DNA from: Dehalococcoidia bacterium UBA2158
GTDB taxonomy: Bacteria > Chloroflexota > Dehalococcoidia > Lucifugimonadales > UBA3495
Direction: 5' to 3'
DNA length: 64,000 nucleotides
Assembly: GCA_002328185.1 (NCBI GenBank)
Contig: DCWQ01000068.1
Span: forward strand, 22,941-86,940
Of the stretch, positions 16,418-25,566 are shown in pieces. The translations under genes and the position numbers were made by a program. The notes beneath the pieces were generated by a model that ran no database searches, was not told the origin of the DNA, and was given only the letters and a program-made list of their open reading frames with translations. Within the stretch, counting starts at the first letter, position 1; the number at the start of each line of letters is the position of its first letter.

Positions 16418-18634
16418 TTGCTCCGCATCTACAACACCCTGGCAAAGAAAGTTGAAGAGATTCAGCCGGCCACGCCAGGGATCATCCAAATGTACACCTG
16501 CGGTCCCACCGTGTACCGTGACGCCCATATCGGGAACCTGCGCACCTATCTAATGGCTGATTGGGTCCGCCGTTCTTTGATTCACAGCGGCATGCAGGTA
16601 ACCCACATCAAGAACATCACCGACGTCGGTCACATGCGTCAAGAATTGGCGGAAGCCGGCGGCGACAAGATGATCATGGCCGCCCTGGCTGAGGGCAAGA
16701 CCATCCAAGAGATCGCCGACGTGTATGCCGGGCGGTTTTTCCGCGACGAAGCCCGTCTCAACATCATGGAAGCAACGGTTTTCCCTTGGGCCAGCCACCA
16801 CATCCCGGAAATGATAACTATCAATGAAGCGTTGGTGGCCAATGGCCATGCCTACGAGAAGGGCGGCAACCTGTACTTCGATGTACCTTCCTTCGACGGC
16901 TACGGCAAGCTCTCCAACAACATCGGCGGCGACCTGCTTGAAGGCGTTCGTTCCGAGGCCGACCCGCTGAAGCGCGACCCCAGAGATTTCACCCTCTGGA
17001 AGGCTGCAGAGCCAGGCCGCGACGTCAAGTGGGACAGCCCCTGGGGCGAAGGTTTCCCCGGCTGGCACATCGAGTGTTCGGCCATGGCCTCCAAGTACCT
17101 GGGGGAGAGTTTCGACATCCACACCGGTGGCGTCGACAACGTATTTCCCCATCACGAAGACGAGATCGCCCAGAGCGAAGCCGCCTTCGGCAACCAGCAC
17201 GTCAACTACTGGATCCACGCCCAGCACCTGCTAGCAGACGGCGCCAAGATGGCCAAATCGGCCGGCAACGTCTTCCTCATCGAGGAACTGATCGAACGTG
17301 GATTCTCGCCGCTTTCGTTCCGCTATCTATGCATGACGGTCCGGTACCGCCACCGCATGAATTTCACCTTCACATCGCTGAAGGCCGCGGAAAAGGCCCT
17401 GACCAACCTGCGGCATCGGATGTGGCTCTGGAGCCAGGAGCAAGCGGACAACGGCCACGCCGCCAGATACGCAAGCGAGATCGATGAATACCAGCGCCGG
17501 TTCTGGGACGCCGTCGAGTCGGACTTGGACCTGCCCACAGCGCTCTCCCTGACGTGGGAGTTGGTGCGTTCGGGACTTCCCGGCCGGGTCAAGATGGACC
17601 TGCTATTGGTATTCGACGAGATATTCGGCCTGGAACTGGACAAAGCCCCAGCCGAAAACTCTGTGACGGAAGATGTCATCACCACGCTCCAGATACGTGG
17701 CGGACATCGGGAGCAGTCCGACTTTGCCACCGCGGACTCGATCCGAGGCCAGCTTGCCTCTGACGGTTATCTGGTTGAAGACACAGCCGGTGGGACGCGG
17801 GTCAGACCTAAGACTCCCCTGGAACTACGGCAGGAAAAGTGGGCTTCGGTGTCATCATCACGTGAGATCAAGTCCTATCTGGACCAGCCCGCCGAGTTGG
17901 ATTTCACGTACATATTAAACGCGTATGGGTATCCCAGCGACGTAAAACGCTGTATTGAAGGAATGCTCAATCATTCCGGCGACCACAAGGTTGAAGCCAT
18001 CGTGGTCGACAACGGCTCCACCGACGGCACCGGGGAGTTGCTGGAGGGGATGCTGACCCAGCACCCGGAACTACGGGTCGTCCACTGCGACCACGTAATC
18101 GGCGACGCTGCTAGCAAGAACATCGGCCTGATGCAGAGCCGCGGCCGGAACATCGTGGTCATGGACGGCTCAGCGGAGATCACCGGTAACATCCTAGACT
18201 CCATCAATCAGCAACTAAGCGACCCCACGGTGGGCATTTTTGGCCCCTGGGGTTTGAGCACACCCGACATGCAGCACTTCCACGAAGAGGTCGACAGCGG
18301 CGACGCCGACGCTATGCAGGCTTATTGCATGGCTTTTCGCCGTGAAGAGATCAACAACGTGGGGCTAATGCGGGAATGCTTCCGGTTCTACCGTAACTTG
18401 GACATCGATTATTGCTTCCAGTTCAAGGACAAGGGTTTCCGGGTGGTCGCGGACGCGAGCCTGCCGTTGGTCCGCCACGAACACCGCCAATGGACGGAGT
18501 TGGACGACAACCAGCGGGACGAGTTGAGCAGGAAGAACTTTGGGCGGTTCCTGAAACGCTGGGGCAACCGGCCCGACCTGCTGATCGCCGCTGATGCCGT
18601 AGGGTTCGAGAACCAACACAAATTCCACCATTAG
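16418..18634 (+). CDS. cysS: Cysteinyl-tRNA synthetase fused to a GT2 glycosyltransferase
   Basis: A 738 aa protein. Residues 1 to about 470 are a class I cysteinyl-tRNA synthetase: HIGN at 37-40, zinc ligands Cys28, Cys220, His245 and Glu249, and the KMSKS loop as KMAKS (277-281). It charges tRNA-Cys in the cytosol. Residues about 495-738 are a family 2 glycosyltransferase-like domain: VVDNGSTDGT (529-538) is the nucleotide-sugar site, while the DxD motif reads DGS (583-585), so metal-dependent transfer may be altered. The reading frame is continuous with no repeat at the join. Normal CysRS ends near 460-500 aa. The start is a TTG with a weak AGAAGAGG site. What the second domain does for charging or cell-surface sugar chemistry is unknown. 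Confidence 0.9.
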   Translation: MLRIYNTLAKKVEEIQPATPGIIQMYTCGPTVYRDAHIGNLRTYLMADWVRRSLIHSGMQVTHIKNITDVGHMRQELAEAGGDKMIMAALAEGKTIQEIADVYAGRFFRDEARLNIMEATVFPWASHHIPEMITINEALVANGHAYEKGGNLYFDVPSFDGYGKLSNNIGGDLLEGVRSEADPLKRDPRDFTLWKAAEPGRDVKWDSPWGEGFPGWHIECSAMASKYLGESFDIHTGGVDNVFPHHEDEIAQSEAAFGNQHVNYWIHAQHLLADGAKMAKSAGNVFLIEELIERGFSPLSFRYLCMTVRYRHRMNFTFTSLKAAEKALTNLRHRMWLWSQEQADNGHAARYASEIDEYQRRFWDAVESDLDLPTALSLTWELVRSGLPGRVKMDLLLVFDEIFGLELDKAPAENSVTEDVITTLQIRGGHREQSDFATADSIRGQLASDGYLVEDTAGGTRVRPKTPLELRQEKWASVSSSREIKSYLDQPAELDFTYILNAYGYPSDVKRCIEGMLNHSGDHKVEAIVVDNGSTDGTGELLEGMLTQHPELRVVHCDHVIGDAASKNIGLMQSRGRNIVVMDGSAEITGNILDSINQQLSDPTVGIFGPWGLSTPDMQHFHEEVDSGDADAMQAYCMAFRREEINNVGLMRECFRFYRNLDIDYCFQFKDKGFRVVADASLPLVRHEHRQWTELDDNQRDELSRKNFGRFLKRWGNRPDLLIAADAVGFENQHKFHH

Positions 18635-18981
18635 ACTGGGACCTGGGTTCTGGCAATTAGCCCGTCGAACCCTGGACACTTGGGCCATATTTTTTAGCAA
18701 ATCGGCTCCGCCTCAACGGTTTCCAATCACCCATTCCCAAATTGCCTTTGCCTGAATTCTCGACTCAGGGATGAAAACTCGCGTTTTTCCCATAAACATC
18801 ACCGATAAACCGACCCAAAATTGTTTTGATTTATCCATACTTTACATAACGATTCGTATTTATTGTCGCCGAAGTTGGTTGTATAACTTCATATTCCTTG
18901 CCAAATCATCCATATTTGTAGGATCTTGATATCATCCCTATCATGCGATATTCATCATCATCCATTATCCAAAACTCACGC
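18635..18981. other. AT-rich intergenic region without a gene
   Basis: This spacer is markedly richer in A and T than the flanking genes, with many short CATC/TATC runs from 18820 to 18970. No ORF, hairpin terminator or RNA gene could be supported. It ends in the meaB promoter. Confidence 0.5.
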
Positions 18982-19010
18982 TTGACGCCGTGCCTGGCCG
19001 GTGCTAGATT
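18982..19010 (+). promoter_or_regulatory. Sigma70 promoter of meaB
   Basis: TTGACG (18982-18987), exactly 17 nt, then TAGATT (19005-19010). Start of transcription near 19017, leader about 55 nt. Confidence 0.65.
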
Positions 19011-19071
19011 CCGTGCAGGTTCAGCAATCGATTTACTGCCCTCTGGCACCGTCCTGAGGAACGTCTAACCA

Positions 19072-20037
19072 ATGTCCGAGATTGCCGAAAGACTATTGGC
19101 TGGCGAACAAAGGGCGCTATCAAGGTTGATAACCTTGTTGGAAAGGAGGGACCCGGCAGCCGCCGAGGCGATGAAGGTGGTTGACGGGCATACGGGAAGG
19201 GCTTACACGGTGGGGATCACCGGCCCGCCCGGAGCAGGAAAAAGCACCATTGTTGACCAACTGACGCAGTCGGTGCGTTCGACAGGCTCAACAGTAGGCA
19301 TCATAGCTGTCGATCCCACCAGCCCATTCAGTGGCGGTGCAATCTTGGGCGACCGAATCCGGATGCAGCGCCACTACTTGGATTCCGGGGTCTATATCCG
19401 CAGCGTGGCCACGCGGGGCCAATCGGGTGGGTTGCCTCGGATCGTCAAGAGTATGGTCCGGGCGCTTGACGCCGCCGGAACCGACCTGATATTGGTCGAG
19501 ACGGTGGGTGTCGGGCAGACCGAACTGGGCATCATCAGCGTGGCGGACACTGTCTTGGTAGCGATGAACCCCGAGTCGGGAGACGCGATCCAGACACTGA
19601 AAGCCGGAGTGATGGAGATCGCAGACATATTCTTGGTAAACAAGGCGGACCGAGATGGGGCAAACCAGATGGCTACCGCCATCACAGGAATGCTCCACAT
19701 GGCCCTAACCAGTCCCTGGTGGAGTCCGCCGGTGTTGCTGACAACTGCACATACTGGAGAGGGAATAGAGGATCTCTGGGAGAAGATACAGGACCACCGG
19801 GAATTTCAGACCACCAGCGGAGAACTTGAAAAACGCCGCGGAAGACAGCGCAAACAGGAGTTCTTGGAGGCGGTGGAAGAGGCGTTGGCGCAGCGTCTTC
19901 GCAACAAGGTGAAAAATGACCCAGACCTAAATGCTACTTTGGAGAAGGTAGCGGCGAAAGAGACCGACCCTTACTCCGCCGCTTCGGAGTACTTGGAGTC
20001 TTCTCTTTTTTCGGCAGACTGGCTTAACACACCGTAG
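19072..20037 (+). CDS. meaB: MeaB/ArgK-type G3E GTPase (methylmalonyl-CoA mutase chaperone)
   Basis: A 321 aa GTPase. P-loop GPPGAGKST at 51-59, a magnesium-binding Asp in IIAVDPTSPFSGGAILGDRIRM in pattern (about 76-97), the ETVGVGQTE switch II motif (about 143) and NKAD for guanine recognition (about 190). MeaB proteins load and protect cobalamin in methylmalonyl-CoA mutase and related acyl-CoA mutases. No mutase gene lies in this window, so the partner must be elsewhere. The C-terminal segment matches the MeaB dimerisation arm. Own promoter at 18982-19010. Confidence 0.92.
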   Translation: MSEIAERLLAGEQRALSRLITLLERRDPAAAEAMKVVDGHTGRAYTVGITGPPGAGKSTIVDQLTQSVRSTGSTVGIIAVDPTSPFSGGAILGDRIRMQRHYLDSGVYIRSVATRGQSGGLPRIVKSMVRALDAAGTDLILVETVGVGQTELGIISVADTVLVAMNPESGDAIQTLKAGVMEIADIFLVNKADRDGANQMATAITGMLHMALTSPWWSPPVLLTTAHTGEGIEDLWEKIQDHREFQTTSGELEKRRGRQRKQEFLEAVEEALAQRLRNKVKNDPDLNATLEKVAAKETDPYSAASEYLESSLFSADWLNTP

Positions 20038-20174
20038 GCGTGCCCTCCGTAGGGGGGATTCTACCGATACACGGGTGCCGCCGGGTAACTCCACAGGACC
20101 TTCCCTGGGCAAACTGCCCCCTCAGCGGGGCCGGGGAGAATATTCTTTCCGATTCGCGGACGTGGAGAATCGAA

Positions 20175-20813
20175 ATGTCAGTTCTAGGCGTTGATTTAAG
20201 GGCCTCTCGTAAAAAGCCCTCCTCGATAGCAATATTGGATTCCCAATCTCATCTGACCAAGCTAGGCAGCTTCCACGAAGACAGCGAATTCCTCAAGATG
20301 CTGGACGACATCAGCCCAGACCTGGTCGCCATCGGCGCTCCTTTGAACCTGCCGTCCGGCTTCTGTTGTTTGGACCAGACCTGTTCGTGCCATTTTTCGG
20401 TGCCCAATCGGAAGGGCCGCCTGCTTGAACTTGAGTTGGCCAAGATGGGGATCAGTTGTTTCTATACCAACAAAGGTTCAATCATCAGAGAACTTATCTA
20501 CCGTGGCATCTTCCTGAGCAAGACGCTGAGGGAAGCGGGCCACAACGTGATCGAAGTGTATCCCCACGCCACCAAGATGTTGCTCTTTGGCGACAAGGTG
20601 CCCCCAAAGAATAGCGCCGTCAGCGTGAGCTACATGATCGGCCACCTAACGCCCCTGGTCTCAGGGATGGAAGAACACGCCAACGACCTTGACCGCAACA
20701 CGTGCGACGCAATCGTCAACGCCTACACCGGGCAGTTACACGCTCAGTCCAATACCGATATACTGGGCGACCCGGAGGAGGGCATCCTGGTGCTGCCCAA
20801 GCTCCCGAACTAA
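20175..20813 (+). CDS. DUF429 family protein
   Basis: A 212 aa protein starting MSVLGVDLRASRKKPSS, an RNase-H-like opening with an acidic residue after the first strand, followed by DLVAIGAPLNLPSG and, near the end, DRNTCDAIVNAYTGQLH. These fit the DUF429 family of putative nucleases. A cysteine-rich insertion (CCLDQTCSCHFS, about 57-68) is unusual and might bind metal. ATG 20175 has GGAGA at 20164-20168; an upstream in-frame GTG is less likely. A strong terminator follows. Confidence 0.7.
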   Translation: MSVLGVDLRASRKKPSSIAILDSQSHLTKLGSFHEDSEFLKMLDDISPDLVAIGAPLNLPSGFCCLDQTCSCHFSVPNRKGRLLELELAKMGISCFYTNKGSIIRELIYRGIFLSKTLREAGHNVIEVYPHATKMLLFGDKVPPKNSAVSVSYMIGHLTPLVSGMEEHANDLDRNTCDAIVNAYTGQLHAQSNTDILGDPEEGILVLPKLPN

Positions 20814-20847
20814 GCCGGGGCGCCAGACCCCGTTACAGGGCCAACCA

Positions 20848-20891
20848 AAAGGCTCTGACCCAGATTTAAATCCGGGTCGGGGCCTTTTTAT
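20848..20891 (+). terminator. Rho-independent terminator after the DUF429 gene
   Basis: Stem AAAGGCTCTGACCC / GGGTCGGGGCCTTT with G-U pairs and a loop of about 12 nt, followed by TTTTTATTT. Confidence 0.8.
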
Positions 20892-21040
20892 TTAGGGGCC
20901 AGGTGGCCCTCTGGTTAGGGGAGCTTTGTGGGTTGTCTCTCCTGATAGGGCCACTTATGGTGGTCTAGACGTAAATATGAATAGAGAGGGTGAGGATTTG
21001 ACGGCGGGGAGGCCGTGGCCACTCTGAGGAGGTGTGACAA

Positions 21041-21625
21041 TTGGAACTACACATTTATGGACGCAATCTGGAAATTTCCGATAGGACCCGGAAGCACGTG
21101 GAAAGCAAACTGGACCAGATTAACCGCCACCTTCCGGGAATCTCGAATGCGACTGTGGAGTTGGCCTACGAGGCTACCCGGTCGCACAACGACCGGGTAG
21201 TGGCGCAGATGACCCTGCACGTGGGCCGGACACTGCTTCGGGCCCAACAACGGGACGCCAACGAGACCACTGCTATAAATTCCGTGGCCAAGGCGCTGGA
21301 CCAGCAGGTCAAACGCTTCAAGAGCCATACCTACCGCAGCGAGCGGGGCCGTCTGGCTGGCAGGGATGCCACTGAGGAAGCTTTTGCCGACAAACTGGAG
21401 CCAGCCTTCAGTAACAGCACGTCGGTGATGGATGAGGTGTTCGCAAACAACCAGGTGGTCCGGCTGAAAGAGTTTGAGATGGAGCCCACCAGCGTGGACG
21501 AGGCGGCGGCCCAGATGCGGCTACTAGGCCACGATTTCTATATGTTCTTGGACTCCGAGACCGACAAGCACAGCGTCTTGTATCTGCTAGGGGACGGGAA
21601 TTACGGAATGATTCAGCCCAGGTAG
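21041..21625 (+). CDS. hpf: Ribosome hibernation promoting factor, long form
   Basis: A 194 aa protein with an N-terminal RaiA/HPF domain (1-105; starts LHIYGRNLEISDRTRKHVES, conserved beta-alpha fold) that binds the 30S decoding centre, and a C-terminal dimerisation domain (about 130-190; VVRLKEFEMEPTSVDEAAAQM, then FYMFLDSETDKHSVLY). Long-form HPF alone makes 100S ribosome dimers during starvation. The TTG start has GAGGAGG at 21025-21031. A terminator follows directly. Confidence 0.95.
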   Translation: MELHIYGRNLEISDRTRKHVESKLDQINRHLPGISNATVELAYEATRSHNDRVVAQMTLHVGRTLLRAQQRDANETTAINSVAKALDQQVKRFKSHTYRSERGRLAGRDATEEAFADKLEPAFSNSTSVMDEVFANNQVVRLKEFEMEPTSVDEAAAQMRLLGHDFYMFLDSETDKHSVLYLLGDGNYGMIQPR

Positions 21626-21642
21626 GCCCGAACCAGCACATC

Positions 21643-21686
21643 AAAAAAACGCAGACTTCCAACCTAAGGGAGTCCGCGGTTTTTTG
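21643..21686. terminator. Bidirectional terminator between hpf and the stomatin gene
   Basis: AAAAAACGCAGACT / AGTCCGCGGTTTTTT stem with A run and T run on the two sides, placed between convergent genes, so it can serve both. Confidence 0.8.
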
Positions 21687-21704
21687 TCGTTTGGCTAGAT
21701 CCGT

Positions 21705-22568
21705 TTACTTAGAGTTGCTGTCTCCGTTGCCACCGCCCCCCATGCCCATGAAATTGCCCAGCATGGATGTGAACTCCATGGGGAAGATCCATTTGGTGGA
21801 CGGGCTGTCGCCCAGGGATTTCAGCGTCTCGAAGTACTGGAGGCTCATGGTGCGGCCATCTGCAGTGCTGGCAGCACCATTGATGCGCTCGAGGGCTTCA
21901 CTGAAACCATTGGCCCGGAGCACGGCTGCTTGCTGCTCACCTTCAGCACGGAGAATCTCCGACTGGCGGACGGCCTCGGCTGTAAGGATGGCGGCCTGTT
22001 TCTCGCCTTCGGCGATGTTGATCTGAGACTGTCGGGCGCCTTCGGATTCGGTGATCTCCGCGGTCTTGATGGCCTCCGCCGATTTCTCCCGTTCCATGGC
22101 CGCCTTGACGCCGGGAGGCGGGTCGATCTCGTTGATCTCCACCTGGGATATCTTTACTCCCCAACGTTCGGTGACCTCGTCCATCCGGACCTGGAGGGCG
22201 TCCCTGATCCGCTCTCTCTCCGCCAGGGCGTCGGACAGTGTGGTGGCGCCGATCACGGCCCTCAAGGTGGCGAAGGCCAAGTTGACCACGGCCAGCTCGA
22301 AGTTCTGGACCTCCAACACTGCGCGCTCAGCGTACTCTTCCATCACCCGGTAGTAGATGACGAAGTCCATGTCCACCACCACGTTGTCCGCGGTGATGTA
22401 CTTCTGGGTAGGGACGCGGGTAACCCGCTCTCTAAGGTCAACCTTGGTCCCGTGGTAAACCAAGGGCATCAGGAAATGCAATCCGGACCGACGAGTCCCC
22501 GTGAAGGTGCCGAACTTCTGCACGACCAATCTTTGGTACTGCTGTACTAGTATCAGACCGAATGCCAT
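21705..22568 (-). CDS. Stomatin/SPFH (band 7) family protein
   Basis: A 287 aa SPFH protein. The band-7 domain covers about 10-165 (VDLRERVTRVPTQKYITADN, then VVVDMDFVIYYRV), followed by a long Ala/Glu/Gln-rich coiled coil (165-225) and a Gly-rich tail. The N-terminus is hydrophobic but short, so membrane attachment is probably as a hairpin or by oligomers. Directly upstream is an NfeD protease gene; such pairs are common, and in archaeal pairs the NfeD protease cleaves the stomatin partner. The likely role is in membrane microdomain or protein quality control. Confidence 0.9.
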   Translation of the reverse strand: MAFGLILVQQYQRLVVQKFGTFTGTRRSGLHFLMPLVYHGTKVDLRERVTRVPTQKYITADNVVVDMDFVIYYRVMEEYAERAVLEVQNFELAVVNLAFATLRAVIGATTLSDALAERERIRDALQVRMDEVTERWGVKISQVEINEIDPPPGVKAAMEREKSAEAIKTAEITESEGARQSQINIAEGEKQAAILTAEAVRQSEILRAEGEQQAAVLRANGFSEALERINGAASTADGRTMSLQYFETLKSLGDSPSTKWIFPMEFTSMLGNFMGMGGGGNGDSNSK

Positions 22569-22622
22569 GTTTTCCTCCCTATTTGCCGGGCGTTGAACTG
22601 AGTAGTAGTGCGGCAGAATATA

Positions 22623-24002
22623 TTACGAGTTATTTTCCATATCTGGATCACTTTGTCGAAAAACAGTCAAGACCAGGCCGTTTACGCTCCTGACTTCAAC
22701 CGGTTCGCCGATGGAAATCACACTATCATCTTCACTAATAGCTGTCCAGGTTTCGTTTCCCACCAAAACGACCCCCCTAGGCGTGAGTTCTCCGGTCACC
22801 GTGCCTTGCATGCCGGCCAGAGCCAGCGCCTTCTCCGGGGGTCCTTGTTTTCTTGACTGATAAGCCAACCCCACCACATATGCCAACGCCAGCGCAACCA
22901 CTCCACCCGTGCTTGAAAGTAGCCACCGGCTCACTTCTATGGTTGGCATTGTTGGCGAGGCGTCACCGAACTGGGTGAACAGGATTAGGCCTCCTACAAT
23001 GAGGCTAACGACGGCGCCCACGCCCAATATCCCGAACCCGGCCACAACTATTTCAAGCACAGTCAGCACCGTAGCTAAAATAACGAACACTACCCCGGCC
23101 CAGTTGACCGGCAAGTTGCCCACAGCCAAGAACGCCAGCAGCAGGCAGATCACCCCCACTACCCCTGCAGCTATCAGCCCCGGGTTGAACATCTCCACCA
23201 CTATGCCCAGCCCACCCACAGTCAGCAGTATGAACGACACGTTGGGGTCCGATATGAACTCAAGGAAGTGCTCCAGGATGTTCTTGCTGAAGGGGCGTCG
23301 CTCCAATCCCCTGGTCTGAAGTTCAACGATCCCAACCGACGTGTCCGCGGTCAGGCCGTCCAGCTTGGCCAGCAAGTCTTCCAGGTTATCGGCAATCAAG
23401 TCCACCACGTTGTCCGCCAGGGCTTCCTGGGCAGAGTAGGAGGCCGCTGAACGGACCGTCTCCTCCAGCTTGTCCTGGTTCCTGCCACGGGTCTGGGCGA
23501 TGCTCCTGATCAGGGCCGCGGCGTCGTTCTCGATCTTGCTGGCAAGGGTAACTTCCAGATCTTGGCCGGTCGATGAAATGGGGGTTGCGGCGCCGATGTT
23601 GGTGCCAGAGGCCATCACCGCAAAGTTGGCCGCTGCTGTGATGAACGTCCCCGCTGACCCGGCCCTGGCGCCCTTGGGCGAAACAAAGACCGCCACCGGC
23701 ACCGGCGATTCCAAAAGCAGCTCGACTATCTCTCTGGTGGAGCTAAGGAGTCCGCCGGGGGTGTCTAGTTGGATGACTAGGAGTTCCGCGCCGTCTTCTT
23801 CGGCCCGGTCGATAGCCCTGGATATGAAGCCCTCTTTGACCGGGTTGATTATTCCGTCTACGGTCATAACCAGGGCGTGGGAGGAGTTGGGCTGTCGGGC
23901 GCCGGCCAACACCGGCCCAAGCATGCCGGTGACGAGCATGCCAATGAACAAGAACACTAAAGAGATACGGACCATTCGGAGCCGCTGGGTCATACGATCC
24001 AC
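22623..24002 (-). CDS. nfeD: NfeD family membrane-bound serine protease (ClpP class)
   Basis: A 459 aa protein: N-terminal signal/anchor (about 10-35), ClpP-like serine protease domain (40-225) with likely Ser116 in ARAGSAGTF and Lys156 in ASKIEND as the Ser-Lys dyad, four or so membrane helices (about 245-395) and a C-terminal soluble OB-fold NfeD domain (about 400-455; MQGTVTGELTPRGVV). This is the long, protease-bearing NfeD class. It is 54 bp upstream of the stomatin gene on the same strand. The start can be GTG 24002 or ATG 23993. Confidence 0.92.
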   Translation of the reverse strand: MDRMTQRLRMVRISLVFLFIGMLVTGMLGPVLAGARQPNSSHALVMTVDGIINPVKEGFISRAIDRAEEDGAELLVIQLDTPGGLLSSTREIVELLLESPVPVAVFVSPKGARAGSAGTFITAAANFAVMASGTNIGAATPISSTGQDLEVTLASKIENDAAALIRSIAQTRGRNQDKLEETVRSAASYSAQEALADNVVDLIADNLEDLLAKLDGLTADTSVGIVELQTRGLERRPFSKNILEHFLEFISDPNVSFILLTVGGLGIVVEMFNPGLIAAGVVGVICLLLAFLAVGNLPVNWAGVVFVILATVLTVLEIVVAGFGILGVGAVVSLIVGGLILFTQFGDASPTMPTIEVSRWLLSSTGGVVALALAYVVGLAYQSRKQGPPEKALALAGMQGTVTGELTPRGVVLVGNETWTAISEDDSVISIGEPVEVRSVNGLVLTVFRQSDPDMENNS

Positions 24003-24051
24003 TGTCTTGTTGGGGCCGTTTATCTGATGTGAACCGGTGCCAGTGTCCGGT

Positions 24052-25305
24052 TTAGACCGGGGTACCGGTCTCTGCCATCGTTACCTCGGATTCAACGGCC
24101 ACTAGCTGATCAGGAAAGAACATCCCCGCCGGCTCGGGCGACTTTGCCATCCGCGCCAGCAGCGGGTTGACCAGACGCAACACCCCGCCCAGGGTCGGAT
24201 GGCCCGCGATCTTTCCAATCATAGAGCTGTGCCAGTCAAATGAAACCTCGGGGGAGTCGGCCAACTCCGCGATGAACCCATTGTTGCTGGCCTGGTGGAT
24301 CAGGGAACTGATGTGGCTGTCACCCAGGTACTCGAACATCCGGCGGGCAGAGTAGCCAACTTCCAATTCAGTTGAAAGTAGGTTCTTCCATTCTTTCTGG
24401 TAGACGCCCAAGTGGTTGGCGGACAGCTTGTCTTCACTCAGAGCCTGGTGCAACGCGCCTGAGGCGACTTCGCTGGCCAGCAGGGAGTAGAAGATGCCGC
24501 CTCCGGTGGTCGGCTTTACCTGGCCGGCGGCGTCGCCCACGACCAATACCCGGTCAGTGTAGGTCTTGCGCAGCGGCCGCAGGGGGATGCCCCAGCAGAC
24601 CGGTTTGTTCACAGTCTCGGTGATCTTCCCCTCTGCCTCTCTAGCGGAGATGAAACTGACGAATTTTTCCGGCGCGTTCTTGCGCACCAACAGGCCAGCC
24701 AAGGCGATTCCGGGCTCTGTCGGGACCAGCCAAGCAAAGAACCCTGGGGCAATATCACGGCCCAAATATACCTCAATTTCATCGATGTTTTCGGTCCGCA
24801 CCAGGGCTTGGATACCCACTACATAATCGGACGGTTCGCCCAGCCCCAGTTGGCGATTCAGTTGGGATCCGAACCCTGCGGCCAAAACCAGCGTTCGGGC
24901 TTTGATCGAGCCATCATCGGTCGTCACCGAAATCCAGTCTTTGTGCTGCTCCAGGTCCACCACGCGGCGGCCTAGCAGGTACTCGGCGCCGGCCTCCCTG
25001 GCCCGGTCGGCAAATGAAGAGACGTAGGCCACCCGGTTAACCACCCGGGCAACTGGGAGCGGCGTTTCAAACCTGACAACCTCGCCTGAGGGAGCAATCA
25101 CGCTGGCCGCATTGATCTCACGGTAGACCAGGGCAGGGTCAATGGGGTGACGACGAAAGCATTCTTCACCTACAAGACCGGTGCAGAGCTTGTCGCCGAT
25201 GTTTTCTCTGGAGTCAATGACCGTAACACCGTAACCCTTTGACGCCAGGGAGAGGGCTGCGTTATTTCCGGCAGGACCGGCGCCCACCACTATCACATCT
25301 TGCAA
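24052..25305 (-). CDS. Geranylgeranyl reductase family flavoprotein
   Basis: A 417 aa FAD protein: N-terminal VVGAGPAGNNAALSLASKG (6-24), IDSRENIGDKLC with a CTGLVGEECF cysteine region as in geranylgeranyl reductases, and the second FAD motif VLVVGDAAGQVKPTTGGGIFYSL (in pattern) near residue 255. Members saturate isoprenoid chains (chlorophyll, archaeal lipids, menaquinone side chains) or hydroxylate substrates. In a bacterium of this type, side-chain reduction of quinones or carotenoid-like lipids is plausible. It lies 49 bp upstream of nfeD on the same strand. Confidence 0.8.
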   Translation of the reverse strand: MQDVIVVGAGPAGNNAALSLASKGYGVTVIDSRENIGDKLCTGLVGEECFRRHPIDPALVYREINAASVIAPSGEVVRFETPLPVARVVNRVAYVSSFADRAREAGAEYLLGRRVVDLEQHKDWISVTTDDGSIKARTLVLAAGFGSQLNRQLGLGEPSDYVVGIQALVRTENIDEIEVYLGRDIAPGFFAWLVPTEPGIALAGLLVRKNAPEKFVSFISAREAEGKITETVNKPVCWGIPLRPLRKTYTDRVLVVGDAAGQVKPTTGGGIFYSLLASEVASGALHQALSEDKLSANHLGVYQKEWKNLLSTELEVGYSARRMFEYLGDSHISSLIHQASNNGFIAELADSPEVSFDWHSSMIGKIAGHPTLGGVLRLVNPLLARMAKSPEPAGMFFPDQLVAVESEVTMAETGTPV

Positions 25306-25480
25306 TTCGAGTGTACCTCAATAATACCCAGGTAAATTGACCATGGGTTGGGGATTTTGCTACGCGGGGATTATACTCCCGGGCCGCACCTGGGGACATA
25401 CAAAACCGCACGCCAGTTCATCAGTTATTGTAAACCTGGCCATGGCAAGCAACCGTGCAATCCAGTGAAAATTTCACGCC

Positions 25481-25508
25481 TTGACAACGCCTGGGCCCGG
25501 TGTATAAT
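25481..25508 (+). promoter_or_regulatory. Consensus sigma70 promoter of the FadR-type regulator operon
   Basis: TTGACA (25481-25486), 16-nt spacer, TATAAT (25503-25508): a perfect match in both hexamers. The start point would be near 25515, just upstream of a palindromic operator. Confidence 0.85.
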
Positions 25509-25525
25509 TTGGCCTGAATAATAAT

Positions 25526-25536
25526 TGGTCTGACCA
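25526..25536. promoter_or_regulatory. FadR-like operator TGGTCTGACCA
   Basis: A perfect 5+5 palindrome around a central T, matching the core TGGTCNGACCA of known FadR sites. It lies about 11 nt after the likely transcript start and before the regulator's start codon, where a bound repressor would block the polymerase. This suggests autoregulation and control of the downstream oxidoreductase genes by an acyl-CoA or organic acid ligand. Confidence 0.65.
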
Positions 25537-25566
25537 CTTTTGCAGAGCAGGATATTTCCCAGTTGT

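Noticed and set aside
16276..16458. A 60-codon frame starting MTTLNESSNNEKEARYSIEQ upstream of cysS
   Set aside because: It starts at the edge of a dispersed repeat, overlaps the cysS start by about 40 bp and has no ribosome site.
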